A stretch of 64,000 nucleotides of DNA from Tahibacter harae (GTDB lineage Bacteria; Pseudomonadota; Gammaproteobacteria; Xanthomonadales; Rhodanobacteraceae), in assembly GCF_024437735.1 (NCBI RefSeq), contig NZ_JANFQO010000001.1, positions 186,001 through 250,000 on the forward strand, in the 5' to 3' direction. Position numbers and translations under genes: made by a program. The notes beneath the pieces are model-generated. The model had not been told where the DNA came from. It saw nothing but the letters and a program-made list of their open reading frames with translations, and did not search any database. The first letter of the stretch is position 1; every line of letters starts with the position of its first letter. Positions 25,951 through 34,911 of the stretch are shown here, piece by piece.

Positions 25951-28900
25951 TCAGGGCCTGGCCTCGAAGCCGCTGGCGAAGATCGCATCGCCGCCCGCGG
26001 TTACCGTCAGCGCCACCGGCACGCGCACCAGCGACTGCGTGCGGTCGTTGCTGAACACGCACAGGTTGGCCTGGTGCAGGCCCGGTGCGAGTTCGCGCGC
26101 ATCCAGGTCGACGCTGATCTGCGCCTGCGCACCCGGCGGCGTGGTTCCGGCGGTCTGCTGTACGCGCAGCCACGGCACCTGGCCCGGCACGGCGCAGTCG
26201 CCGCCGGCCACGGCGATGCTCAGACCGTCGATGCGCACCGCTTCGTTGCCGATCAGCAGCGGCGGACCGACCAGGGTCGCCGCGCCGGTGACTCGGTTCA
26301 CCGTGTACAGGCGGCTGCCGTTGGCCAGGTACAGCACGCCGCTGGATTCGTCGAAATCCGCGCTCAGGTTCGCGCCTTCGACAGGAAAGCCCAGCGGACC
26401 GACGACGGCCGCGGCGCCGGTGTTCTTGTCGATCGCCACCAGGCTGTTGTTGAAATCGTCGATGCCGTACAGCGCGCCGTCCGGCGCCACTGCAAGGGCG
26501 CGGATGCACACGTCCACCGATGCCGCGACGGGCGCGACAAACGTCGCCTGTGCGGTCTGCAGATCCAGGCGGTACAGGTCGGAGGCCGCCGCCGCCGCGC
26601 AGCTGCCGAGATCGGCGGCGGTGGTGGCGAACATGGTGTGGGTGCGGCTGTCCCAGGCCATGGACGACCAGCGCATGTACGGCGGCGTCTGTGCGTTCGC
26701 CATCACGGCATCGCCTATGCTGGTGGGCAGCAGCGTGTTGGTATCCGACCAGGCAAGGCCGATATCACCGCCGTAGCTGCCCAGGGTGTAGATGCGGGTG
26801 AAATCATTGCCGGCGAAATCGGCGACCAGGTAGTCGCCCGAATGCATGGGAATGCCGGTGCCCTGCACGACGCGGTCCGGCCGGCTCGCATCGAAGCTGA
26901 TCGCGCCGAGGTTGAAACCGTTCCAGAAATTTCTCGCATTGGCGTAGGCCGGCACGGCGAACACGGAATCCGGCGCCGATGCCGACGCGGCATTCGCGGC
27001 GGACTGGTGCGCGGCCGCGCGGTAGGCGTGCCTGTCCGAGCGCTGCAGGTCCGCCAGCCACGGGCCCAGGTCGGTCGGCGGGAAATGCGCGCGCGCCTGC
27101 GCCTCCTGCAGCGACCAGAGCAGATCGATCTCGCCGGCGTTGCCGATGCGCAGCGTGGCGCTGGTCTGTTCGCCGGCGCCCGCCTGGGCGCTGATCGCCG
27201 CGGCGGCAAGCGACAGGCGCGGCGCGCCCACGTCGACCGCGACCGCACCCGAGGCGTGGCGCGGCACGTCCACCGGCGTCCAGGTAATCACCTGGCCTTC
27301 GGCGAGCGTCGCGCTGTTGAAGGCGTATTCCCGGTACGGCGGATCGTCGGTCATGGGCGTGAAACCCACCAGACCGACCGTGGCTGAGCCGCCGAAATCC
27401 GGATTGGGTTCGGCCAGGACATCGAAGGTCAGATCACGGTAGACGTAGTGGATGCGGCCGGTGCCTTCCTCCAGCACCGTCTGGAAGGTGATGCCGCCGG
27501 CCTGGTTCGGATACAGCGCGTGGTCCTTGTCGTCCCACTGCACGATCAGGCGGCGGTTCGGCGCCGTGCCCACGGTGGCGTAGTAGACGGCGCCGTGGCC
27601 GCCCAGCAGGTCCCAATAGGCCGCGATGCCGTTGTAGCCGTAGAACGGAAAGCGGGCGTGCGCCACCGCGGCCATGGTGTCGTTGTCGCCGACGAACGGC
27701 GGCGGCACCACCAGCGGCTCCGGGCAGCCGTCCGTATCGTCGGCGGTGCGCAGCGTCAGGGTTCCGCTGTTGTTGATGCACAGCACGCTGCTGTCGCCTT
27801 CGTGGAAGTACTGGCCGTAGAAGCTGAACGGGAACGGCAGCGCGCCGAGCCGGTAGACGCCCTTCGCGCCCAGGGTCAGCGCCGTGCCGGTGGTGCGTAT
27901 GTCGGAGAACACGACGGCGGGATCCGAACCTTGCTCATAGCCCGGCCGCGACGCAGTGGCGTTCCAGGTGAAGCGCGGAGACTGGTCGCGGGTGCCGGCG
28001 GTGACGACGTGGTTGTAGCGGAAGCTGCCGCCGGGCGGCACGGCCTGCGGCAGCAGGTCGAACAGGCGGTCCCAGCCGGCGTATTCGTACTGGAACGGCG
28101 CGCCGGTCAGCATGGTCAGCGTGTGGTAGTTCAGCGTCACCGAACTGCGGTTGATGAGGGTGAAGCAGTAGTTGACCGGCTCGCCCGGCGTCACCGCGAT
28201 GTGCGTCGCCGTGCCGCAGGCCGGCGGCGGCAGCGTGCTGACGGTGACCTGCAGCTCGATGCCGCCCTGCGCGGCGGATTCGTTGGTCAGTGCGAAGCTG
28301 GCCTGCACGCCGGGCACGCTGGCGGTCACGGCGAAGCTGCCGGCCTGTCCGTTGGCGCGGGCGGTGATGCTCGCCAGGCCGTCCGCGCCGCTCACGGCGC
28401 TGCTGGCGGAAAGCGTTGCGCTGGCACCGGAGGCCGGCGCGCTGAAATTCACCACGGCGCCGTTCACCGGCTGTCCGTTCGCATCGCTCACGCGCACCGT
28501 CAGCGGCGTGGCGAAGGCGGTGTTGATCGCAGTGCTTTGCGCGCCACTGCCGGGCGTCAGCACGGCGGGCTTGTGGAAGCGCGCGACCACCGAGCAATTG
28601 GCCAGTATGTGATCGGTGGTATAGGTATTCGCGCTGAGCGTGCCGCCGCAGCCTTCGACACCAGCGAGGTAGTAGCCCGCATCCGGCACCAGCTGGAAGC
28701 TCGTGGTCTGCGCGAACAGCACCGACTGCGGCAGCGCCGGAACGATGGCGCCGTGGGCGCCGGCGGCCGGGATCACCGTGTAGGTGACGGTCTCCAGCAG
28801 GAATTCGACCGTGACGGTGCAATGGCTGCTGACCGGGCCGGTGGTGTAGACCAGTCCGTTGAGCGTGCCGGCGCAGCCGGTCACCGCGCCGATGACATAG

Positions 28901-31533
28901 CCGGGATCGGGCACCAGGGTGAATTGCGTCTGCGTTCCGGGCAGCGCTTCCTGCGGCGTGTTCGGCGCAATCGTTCCGTTGGCCCCGGCCAGCGGCGTGA
29001 TTACGAAGGCGTCCACGTCGATGCGGCCGTCGGGCTTCAGGCGGGCGAGGCCGCGGCGGGCAAGGCCGCTGACCTGGCTGAAATAGCCCGCAATCAGGAT
29101 CTTGCCGTCGCTCTGCAGCGCGATGTCCTTGACCCAGGTGTTGGGGCGCGCGGTGAAGCCGGCTTCCAGTTCGCCGGCGGCGCTCAGGCGCGCCAGGTTC
29201 GGCCGCACCACGCCGCCGATGGTGCGGAAGCCGCCGCCGATCAGGATGGCGCCGTCGGGCTGCACGGCGATGCTCTTCACGCCGCCGAGGCCGCCGTCCA
29301 CCTGGGCGATGAAACTCGGATCGCGCGTGCCGTTGGCCAGCAGGCGCACGAGTTGGGAATCCACCGGCGAGCCGTCGCCGAGGTTGATCTTGGCGACCGC
29401 GCCCACGAGATAGCGGCCGTCCGCCAGCCGGTGCAATGCAGTGACATCGGCAATGGTCGAGGTGGCCGGGAACAGCGTCTGCAGCGAACCGTCGGCGTTG
29501 AGCCTGCCCAGGTAGCCGCCGTTGACCGAGCCGCCGCCGACCAGGATGCGGCCGTTGGGTTCCAGCAGCAGCGAATAGATGCTGATGTCGTCATCCTCGC
29601 CGAAATCGGCGCTGAATCCTGTGTCCAGCGCGCCGTTGGCGTGCAGGCGCACCAGGTGCGGCACGGTGCTGGCCGTAAGCAGCTGCCGTCCGGCGACCAG
29701 GATCGCGCCGTCGGGCTGCACTATTACTTTTTCCACAAAGGCATCCGGCCCCAGCGCCGCGGCGAAGGTGGTGTCGCGGCTGCCGTCGGCGTTGTTGCGG
29801 ATCAGGCCCTCTTCGCCGCCGAACAGAATCTTTCCATCCGCCTGCGGCGCCACCGCATAGGCCACGGAACCGCCGGTATTGCCTTCCTGGTAGATGCCGC
29901 TGCCATCGGCGAAATTCGCCTCGGCGGCGCCATCGGTCGGCGCCAGCCGTGCGAACTTGAGCCGGTCGCGTCCGCCGATGCGGGTAAACCAGCCGGCGGC
30001 GAGGATGCGGCCGTCGGCCTGCACCTCGATGGATTCGACATTGGCATTGGGCGCGGGGTCGAACACCGCATTGGCCTCGGGCACGAAGCTGGCCGATACG
30101 GTGCAGTCGGCATAGACCCAGCCCGTGAGGTAATCGTTGCCGCTGCGGCGTCCTTCGCCGCAGCCCGAGACCGAGGCCAGCACCCGGCCCGGCGCCGGCG
30201 TGAAGGTAAACAGGGCCTTGCCGCCTTCGCTCACCGCCTGCGGCACCGCCGGGCTGGCGCTGCCGCCCTCGCTGACGCGCGGCGTGACCGACAGCGGCGC
30301 GGCGGCGGCGTTGTCCACGCGGCCGTCCGCATGCAGGCGTGCGATGCGGTTGCGCGACAGGCCGTTGATCTGGCTGAAATGCGCGCCCAGCACGAGCTTG
30401 CCGTCGGCCTGCAGCGCCACGTCGTAGACCGGCGCGGCGTTCATTTCCGCGTCCATCAGACTCGCATCGAGGCTGCCGTCGCTGTTCAGGCGGGCCAGAT
30501 TGCGGCGGATCACGCCGCCCACGGAGAGGATGCTGCCGGCGATCACGATGCGGCTGCCGTCGATGGCGATGGCGTCGATGTCGCCGCGCACGTTGGGCAG
30601 GAAGGCGGTGTCCACACTGCCGTCGGCGTGCAGGCGCACCAGGGTGCCGCGGTCGACGCCGCCCAGGGCGAAGCCGTAGCCGGCGCCGAGCAGGATCTTG
30701 CCGTCGGCCTGGAGTTTCAGCGTCCTGAGGTTGGCGTCGGCGGCCACCGGCGGCAAGGGTTGGCCGGTGTCGGCCTGGCCGTTGGGCAGCAGGCGCAGCA
30801 AGGTGCCGTAGCCGGCAATCAGGATGCGCCCGTCGGCCTGCACCGCGATGCTTTCGATGGGCAGCGACAAGCCCAGCGTGCCGGCATCGAAACTGGTGTC
30901 CAGGCTGCCGTCGGGGTTGAGGCGGGCGAGATTGGTGCGCGGCTGGCCGCCCATGGCGAGGAAGTCGCCGCCGATCAGGATGCGGCCGTCGGCCTGCAGC
31001 GCGATGCTGCGGATCGCCGGGGTGCCGCCAGTGGCGGCGTCGACGAAGCTGCTGTCGACACTGCCGTCGGCGTTGAGCCGCAGCAGGCCGCCGTTGCCCT
31101 GGACGCCCTTGCCGCCGATCAGCGCCTTGCCGTCGGGCTGCACCGCGATGGCATGGACGTCGCGGGCGACCAGGGAGTTGTGGAACGCGGCGTCCACGCT
31201 GCCGTCCGGGTTCAGGCGGGCGTAGTGATCGCGCGGCTGGCCGCCGACCGTGGTGAAGCTGCCGGCGATCAGGAGATCGCCGTCGGGGAAGGTCGCCACC
31301 TGGGTCACGAAGCTGTCGGCGTCGGGGTTGAATGCCTGCGCCGCGCCGGTGCCGAACAGGGCCAGGCAGGCCGCCAGCAGCCGCGCGCCGTTCCTCGACC
31401 AGGAACCCGGGCGCCGGGGCGCAGTGGAGGCCTCCATGGCGGCTATCTCGATGGCCGTGCTGGCCGGGCCGCCGCGCCGCCCGGGTGGCGGCGCATGGTT
31501 CTTGCTGATCACGTCATTCATTCGGGTTTCCAT
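25951..31533 (-). CDS. Giant secreted delta-60-repeat / Ig-like multidomain protein
   Basis: Up to 1860 residues from 31533; the Met at residue 5 (31521) is an alternative start. A long basic N-region precedes a signal-like segment (LLAACLALFGTGAAQA, about 52-67). Then follow: a delta-60-repeat block (about 70-405, units like LNPDGSVDAAF and QADGKILIGG), a cysteine-containing repeat (VSGCGEGRRSG), a second delta-60 block (about 500-850), two more such repeats (VTGCAGTLNG and VEGCGGTLSA), a Big_1/invasin-like domain (about 1015-1105), a nidogen-like region (about 1250-1390), and a propeller-like part. The C-terminus ends in AIFASGFEARP, the xanthomonad-type tail. The architecture suggests a cell-surface or released adhesin-like protein. 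It starts 304 bases downstream of the CadC-like regulator gene, and the gap holds an ordered repeat array that could control it. Confidence 0.85.
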   Translation of the reverse strand: METRMNDVISKNHAPPPGRRGGPASTAIEIAAMEASTAPRRPGSWSRNGARLLAACLALFGTGAAQAFNPDADSFVTQVATFPDGDLLIAGSFTTVGGQPRDHYARLNPDGSVDAAFHNSLVARDVHAIAVQPDGKALIGGKGVQGNGGLLRLNADGSVDSSFVDAATGGTPAIRSIALQADGRILIGGDFLAMGGQPRTNLARLNPDGSLDTSFDAGTLGLSLPIESIAVQADGRILIAGYGTLLRLLPNGQADTGQPLPPVAADANLRTLKLQADGKILLGAGYGFALGGVDRGTLVRLHADGSVDTAFLPNVRGDIDAIAIDGSRIVIAGSILSVGGVIRRNLARLNSDGSLDASLMDAEMNAAPVYDVALQADGKLVLGAHFSQINGLSRNRIARLHADGRVDNAAAAPLSVTPRVSEGGSASPAVPQAVSEGGKALFTFTPAPGRVLASVSGCGEGRRSGNDYLTGWVYADCTVSASFVPEANAVFDPAPNANVESIEVQADGRILAAGWFTRIGGRDRLKFARLAPTDGAAEANFADGSGIYQEGNTGGSVAYAVAPQADGKILFGGEEGLIRNNADGSRDTTFAAALGPDAFVEKVIVQPDGAILVAGRQLLTASTVPHLVRLHANGALDTGFSADFGEDDDISIYSLLLEPNGRILVGGGSVNGGYLGRLNADGSLQTLFPATSTIADVTALHRLADGRYLVGAVAKINLGDGSPVDSQLVRLLANGTRDPSFIAQVDGGLGGVKSIAVQPDGAILIGGGFRTIGGVVRPNLARLSAAGELEAGFTARPNTWVKDIALQSDGKILIAGYFSQVSGLARRGLARLKPDGRIDVDAFVITPLAGANGTIAPNTPQEALPGTQTQFTLVPDPGYVIGAVTGCAGTLNGLVYTTGPVSSHCTVTVEFLLETVTYTVIPAAGAHGAIVPALPQSVLFAQTTSFQLVPDAGYYLAGVEGCGGTLSANTYTTDHILANCSVVARFHKPAVLTPGSGAQSTAINTAFATPLTVRVSDANGQPVNGAVVNFSAPASGASATLSASSAVSGADGLASITARANGQAGSFAVTASVPGVQASFALTNESAAQGGIELQVTVSTLPPPACGTATHIAVTPGEPVNYCFTLINRSSVTLNYHTLTMLTGAPFQYEYAGWDRLFDLLPQAVPPGGSFRYNHVVTAGTRDQSPRFTWNATASRPGYEQGSDPAVVFSDIRTTGTALTLGAKGVYRLGALPFPFSFYGQYFHEGDSSVLCINNSGTLTLRTADDTDGCPEPLVVPPPFVGDNDTMAAVAHARFPFYGYNGIAAYWDLLGGHGAVYYATVGTAPNRRLIVQWDDKDHALYPNQAGGITFQTVLEEGTGRIHYVYRDLTFDVLAEPNPDFGGSATVGLVGFTPMTDDPPYREYAFNSATLAEGQVITWTPVDVPRHASGAVAVDVGAPRLSLAAAAISAQAGAGEQTSATLRIGNAGEIDLLWSLQEAQARAHFPPTDLGPWLADLQRSDRHAYRAAAHQSAANAASASAPDSVFAVPAYANARNFWNGFNLGAISFDASRPDRVVQGTGIPMHSGDYLVADFAGNDFTRIYTLGSYGGDIGLAWSDTNTLLPTSIGDAVMANAQTPPYMRWSSMAWDSRTHTMFATTAADLGSCAAAAASDLYRLDLQTAQATFVAPVAASVDVCIRALAVAPDGALYGIDDFNNSLVAIDKNTGAAAVVGPLGFPVEGANLSADFDESSGVLYLANGSRLYTVNRVTGAATLVGPPLLIGNEAVRIDGLSIAVAGGDCAVPGQVPWLRVQQTAGTTPPGAQAQISVDLDARELAPGLHQANLCVFSNDRTQSLVRVPVALTVTAGGDAIFASGFEARP

Positions 31534-31837
31534 GGAGGTTGTTGCCGCTGCCGCAGGGGCCTGACTGGCGCCCGTGGACCTGGAGCCACCCGCATCGGAT
31601 GGACGGGGATGGACAGTGCAAAACCTTTACGGGTCAGGCGCGTGACATACATGACAGGCGATGACAGGCGCTGACAGCGGCTGTCCGGCGCGTTTCGGCC
31701 GCTGACAGGCGCCCCGCCGGCGGCAGGCGCGGCCGTTTGCTGCGGCGGCGTCCGCCGGCCGCCGCATCCCCGCCCGGCTTCGTCCGTAGCGGTGTCGGCG
31801 CGGCACCCCAGCGGGCGGCACTGGCCCGGGCGCGGCC
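31534..31837. other. 304-bp regulatory gap between the CadC-like regulator and the giant gene
   Basis: No coding sequence. It contains the TGACA repeat array at 31643-31707 and should hold the promoter of the leftward giant gene and perhaps the protease gene. Read leftward, the region just past the array contains CCTGACCCGTAAAGG, which could hold a -10-like TAAAGG, but this is weak. Confidence 0.55.
31643..31707. promoter_or_regulatory. 10-bp-phased TGACA direct repeats, candidate OmpR/CadC-type operator
   Basis: TGACA starts at 31643, 31652, 31662, 31672 and 31703 (steps 9, 10, 10 and 31), with TGACAGGCG conserved in three copies. On the coding strand of the downstream gene this reads as CTGTCA repeated about every helical turn. 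OmpR/PhoB-fold winged-helix proteins bind such direct repeats on one DNA face. The array lies 110-174 bp before the start of the giant gene and just after a gene encoding that type of regulator. Confidence 0.55.
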
Positions 31838-34225
31838 TCAGCGGGCCGGCGGCGGCTCGGTCAGGCGGGCCGGAATGACCCGCTCGCCGGCCAGCTGGCG
31901 CGCCTTCTCCAGGGACTGGCGCCAGGCGTCGCGGCTGCCCAGCAGCTGGAACACCTTGACCCGGACCAGGGCGGATTCGTAATCGTCGTTGGCCCAGACG
32001 GCGACCCGGCCGGCCAGCTCGGCGGCCTTGTCGCGCCGGTCCTGGGCCAGCAGCCAGTCGACATAGGACTGGGCGACCAGGGACACCAGCACGGGCAGTC
32101 CCACGTCCTCGGCACGCGCCAGGGCGCGGTCGAACGCGGCCTGCACCGCGTCGGGTGCGGTCGCCTGCCGGGCCGCCCATTCGGCCTTGGCCAGCAGGAA
32201 GACGGCGGATACGCCGTCGCCGTCCGGCGGCAGCCAGGGTTCCACCAGCGCCGCCGTGGCACGGCCCTGGGCCAGCAGCGCGCGCTGGCGCAGCAGTACG
32301 AGGTAGGCGTAGCGGTCGAAGGAGGGATCCCGCGGCCAGGTCTCCAGCGCGGCATCCACCGCCGCGACGACCTTGTCCGGCTGGCCCGAGCGCGCGGCCA
32401 GTTCCGCCTGCATGTCGTGCAGGTAGCGCAGGCTGCCGGGGCGCAGGTCGCGGAAGCGGCGCTGCGCCTCGGCCACCACCGCGGCCGCCTCGCCGTAGCG
32501 CCCCACGCCCATCAGCACGCGGGCCTGGCGGTTGAAGACGACCAGGTTCAGGCCGGGATCGCCGATGCGCTCGCGCGCCTGCCACTGGCGTTCGGCCAGG
32601 GGCAGCACATCCGACCAGCGCAGCAGGTCGGTATAGACGTCGATCAGCATGCTGCGCAGCGTGACCACGCGCTCCACCACGCCGAAGGCCTCGTAGCGGT
32701 CGATGGCGGTGTTCAGGTGGGGCAGCGCCAGCTCCAGCCGGTGCCGGGCGATCTGCAGCTGCCCGAAGCCCGCCTCGATATGCGCCACGCGCAGGCGGTC
32801 GCCGGACTGCTCGGCCAGCAGATAGGCGCGGCCGTAGTCCGAAAGCGCGCCTTCGGAATCATTCAGCGCGACGCGGGTCAGGCCGCGGCGGGTCAGCGCA
32901 TCGCACAGATCCAGCGGCGCGGTGCCGGCGTCCAGCGCGGCGACGGCGGCGTTGAAATCGGTGAGCGCCTTGGCAAAGTCGGAGCGGCGGAAATTCAGGT
33001 TGCCGCGCAACACCAGCGCCCGGCCGCGGTGCACGTCGTCGGGGGCAATCGCCGCATCGGACAGCAGGCTTGCCAATGCCTCGGTAGCGCGGTCGTACTG
33101 GCCGGCGCGGAAATCCAGTTCCGCCAGGCGCAGGCGCACTTCGGGCAGGAATTCCGGCGTGTCTGGAATCGCCAGCAGGATATTGCGCGCCCGCTCCAGC
33201 TCGTTGGCCAGCGACGCGGCCTGGGCCTGCTGCAGGCGCTCGCGGATGGCATCGGCGGCGGGCGTGGTGCCGTCCCGCGGCGGTTCGCGCAGGGCCGCCG
33301 CCAGCAGCAGGTCGGCCGCCCCGCGCGCGGCCTTGATGGCGTCGCTGTCGCTGGTCTCGATGCGGTGTTCGGTGCCGGCGGCATTCACGGCCGCCAGTTC
33401 GACTCGCCAGCTGCCGTCGGCGCGGGCGGCCTTTCCCTGGATGATGAGGTCGGCGCCGAGCACGTCGCGGATTTGTGCGTAGTCGCTGGGATTGATCGCC
33501 GCGTGGGTGCCGTGCAGTGCAGTAACCACGGTGCGGCTGGGCGAAACGCGCAGGCCCGCCACGCGCAGGCGTTCGGCCACCAGGTCCATCGCACCCAGTT
33601 CCAGCCAGCCGGATTCGGAAGGCGCATCGACCAGGAACGGCAGCACCACGACGGCCTTGTCGGCAACCAGCACGTCCTCGGCCGGGGCCGGCACGACAGC
33701 GGCGCGCTGGCTGCGCAGCGCCCAGATTCCCGCGAGCACCACCAGCACGACGATGACGGCGTACCACCCGTAGCGCCGCCGCTGCACGGGCGGGCGCTGT
33801 GCGGCCTGGGGTTGCGTCGGCGCTTCCGGCGCAACCGGCGCAGCGGTGGCGGCAAGTACGGGCGTTTCCGGCGGTCTGGGCGCGATTTCCTCCGCGCTCC
33901 TGGCTTCGCGGATTTCCACCTCGCTCACCCAGCGATAGCCGAACCCCGACACCGTGCGGATCAGGCGCTGCGCCTGGGCGTTGTCGTCCAGCGCGCGGCG
34001 GGCGCGGGCGATGATCTGGTTGAGATGACCGTCGGTGATTTCAACGCGGCCCCAGACCGCAGCGACCAGCTCATCGCGGCCCACCGCCCGGTCGCGATGC
34101 TCGATCAGATAGGCGATGCAGTCGAAGACATGGCGGTTGACGGGCAGCAGCGCGTCGCCGCACCAGAGTTCGCGCTCGGCGACCTTGACGCGAAAACCTT
34201 CGAAGGAATATTCCGGCGCGGTCAC
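31838..34225 (-). CDS. CadC/ToxR-like membrane regulator with TPR sensor domain
   Basis: A 795-residue protein from a GTG at 34225. Residues 1-105 form an OmpR-type winged-helix DNA-binding domain (LPVNRHVFDCIAYLIEHRD, then QRLIRTVSGFGYRW). A Pro/Ala-rich linker leads to one transmembrane helix at about 153-170. The periplasmic part starts with a FlgO-like segment (VVVLPFLVDAPSESGW, DLIIQGKA) and continues as tetratricopeptide-like helical repeats (about 300-780). Such regulators bind DNA while anchored in the membrane and respond to an outside signal. Likely targets are the giant secreted protein and protease genes directly downstream on the same strand. The Shine-Dalgarno sequence is weak and a small open frame ends five bases before the start, so translation may depend on that frame. 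Confidence 0.87.
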   Translation of the reverse strand: MTAPEYSFEGFRVKVAERELWCGDALLPVNRHVFDCIAYLIEHRDRAVGRDELVAAVWGRVEITDGHLNQIIARARRALDDNAQAQRLIRTVSGFGYRWVSEVEIREARSAEEIAPRPPETPVLAATAAPVAPEAPTQPQAAQRPPVQRRRYGWYAVIVVLVVLAGIWALRSQRAAVVPAPAEDVLVADKAVVVLPFLVDAPSESGWLELGAMDLVAERLRVAGLRVSPSRTVVTALHGTHAAINPSDYAQIRDVLGADLIIQGKAARADGSWRVELAAVNAAGTEHRIETSDSDAIKAARGAADLLLAAALREPPRDGTTPAADAIRERLQQAQAASLANELERARNILLAIPDTPEFLPEVRLRLAELDFRAGQYDRATEALASLLSDAAIAPDDVHRGRALVLRGNLNFRRSDFAKALTDFNAAVAALDAGTAPLDLCDALTRRGLTRVALNDSEGALSDYGRAYLLAEQSGDRLRVAHIEAGFGQLQIARHRLELALPHLNTAIDRYEAFGVVERVVTLRSMLIDVYTDLLRWSDVLPLAERQWQARERIGDPGLNLVVFNRQARVLMGVGRYGEAAAVVAEAQRRFRDLRPGSLRYLHDMQAELAARSGQPDKVVAAVDAALETWPRDPSFDRYAYLVLLRQRALLAQGRATAALVEPWLPPDGDGVSAVFLLAKAEWAARQATAPDAVQAAFDRALARAEDVGLPVLVSLVAQSYVDWLLAQDRRDKAAELAGRVAVWANDDYESALVRVKVFQLLGSRDAWRQSLEKARQLAGERVIPARLTEPPPAR

Positions 34226-34230
34226 TGGCG

Positions 34231-34389
34231 TCAGCCGGCTCCAGGCGCTGCGGGAACGTCGCGGGCGGCCCCGTGCGGCCCTGCACCGGTCGGAATAGCG
34301 TGCGCTTCAGGCGCCGGCCGCCGCTGGACCGCCGGTGCGCGCAACAGGATCTGCGCCCGGCGATGCTTCGCCACGTTCTTCTTGCTCAT
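34231..34389 (-). CDS. Possible 52-aa leader ORF upstream of the CadC-like regulator
   Basis: ATG at 34389 with GAGG nine bases upstream; the frame runs to TGA at 34231, five bases before the regulator's GTG. The product starts MSKKNVAKHRRAQILLR and continues as a Pro/Ala/Arg-rich tail, with no recognised domain. The basic start, the ribosome-binding site and the tight spacing to a gene with a weak one suggest a real coupled leader. Its composition is also compatible with chance in GC-rich DNA. Confidence 0.3.
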   Translation of the reverse strand: MSKKNVAKHRRAQILLRAPAVQRRPAPEAHAIPTGAGPHGAARDVPAAPGAG

Positions 34390-34911
34390 GCTGCGTGCCT
34401 CGTCGCCCGGCTGGTGTCATAAGAGTTCACGACACCCGGCAACGCGATTCCTCCAGACACCGGGATCTTACCCCGTCCGGCCGGCGGGGACGCAATATGA
34501 CCATCGGGCCGGAACCGGCCGCCAGCGGGTGCTGTTTGCGTTCGCAAACGCGGCCGCCGCCGCGCCCCGGCCCGGCGACAAGAAACCGGCGGCCAGCCCC
34601 GCAAAGGTGCCGACCGGCAGCCTGCAAGTGCGGTTGATCACGCAGCCGCACAGGCAATGCGTGCAGCGAATCTACGCCGTGGATGTGCTTCGGCAGCCTG
34701 GCCGGCGCTGCATTGCCGGAGCCATCGCCACAGGCCGGCGTTCCGCAACGCCCGCCGCCAACCACTGACGGACACCATGAATTGCAAACCTATGCACAAA
34801 TAAACAGTTGCACAAACCTTGAACCTTCCGGCGCGGCAGGGATGCCGCCTGCCGCTGCAGCACGGGCGCGCCGAATTGCATCGCCCTGCCCCTCTGCGGC
34901 CATCCGGACCG
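34390..34911. other. Non-coding region between mutS and the CadC-like regulator locus
   Basis: About 520 bases without a convincing gene. On the leftward strand TTGCGT (34490-34495) and TAAGAT (34465-34470) are separated by 19 bp, a possible but stretched promoter for the leader/regulator unit. GGAGGAAT (about 34446-34453) followed by a TTG could start an even smaller frame that ends on the leader ATG. Confidence 0.35.

Noticed and set aside
27448-31674. A 1408-codon rightward open frame opposite the giant secreted protein.
   Set aside because: Low-complexity Ala/Val/Gly/Arg/His translation caused by the repeated antisense sequence of the delta-60 units; no signal or domain.
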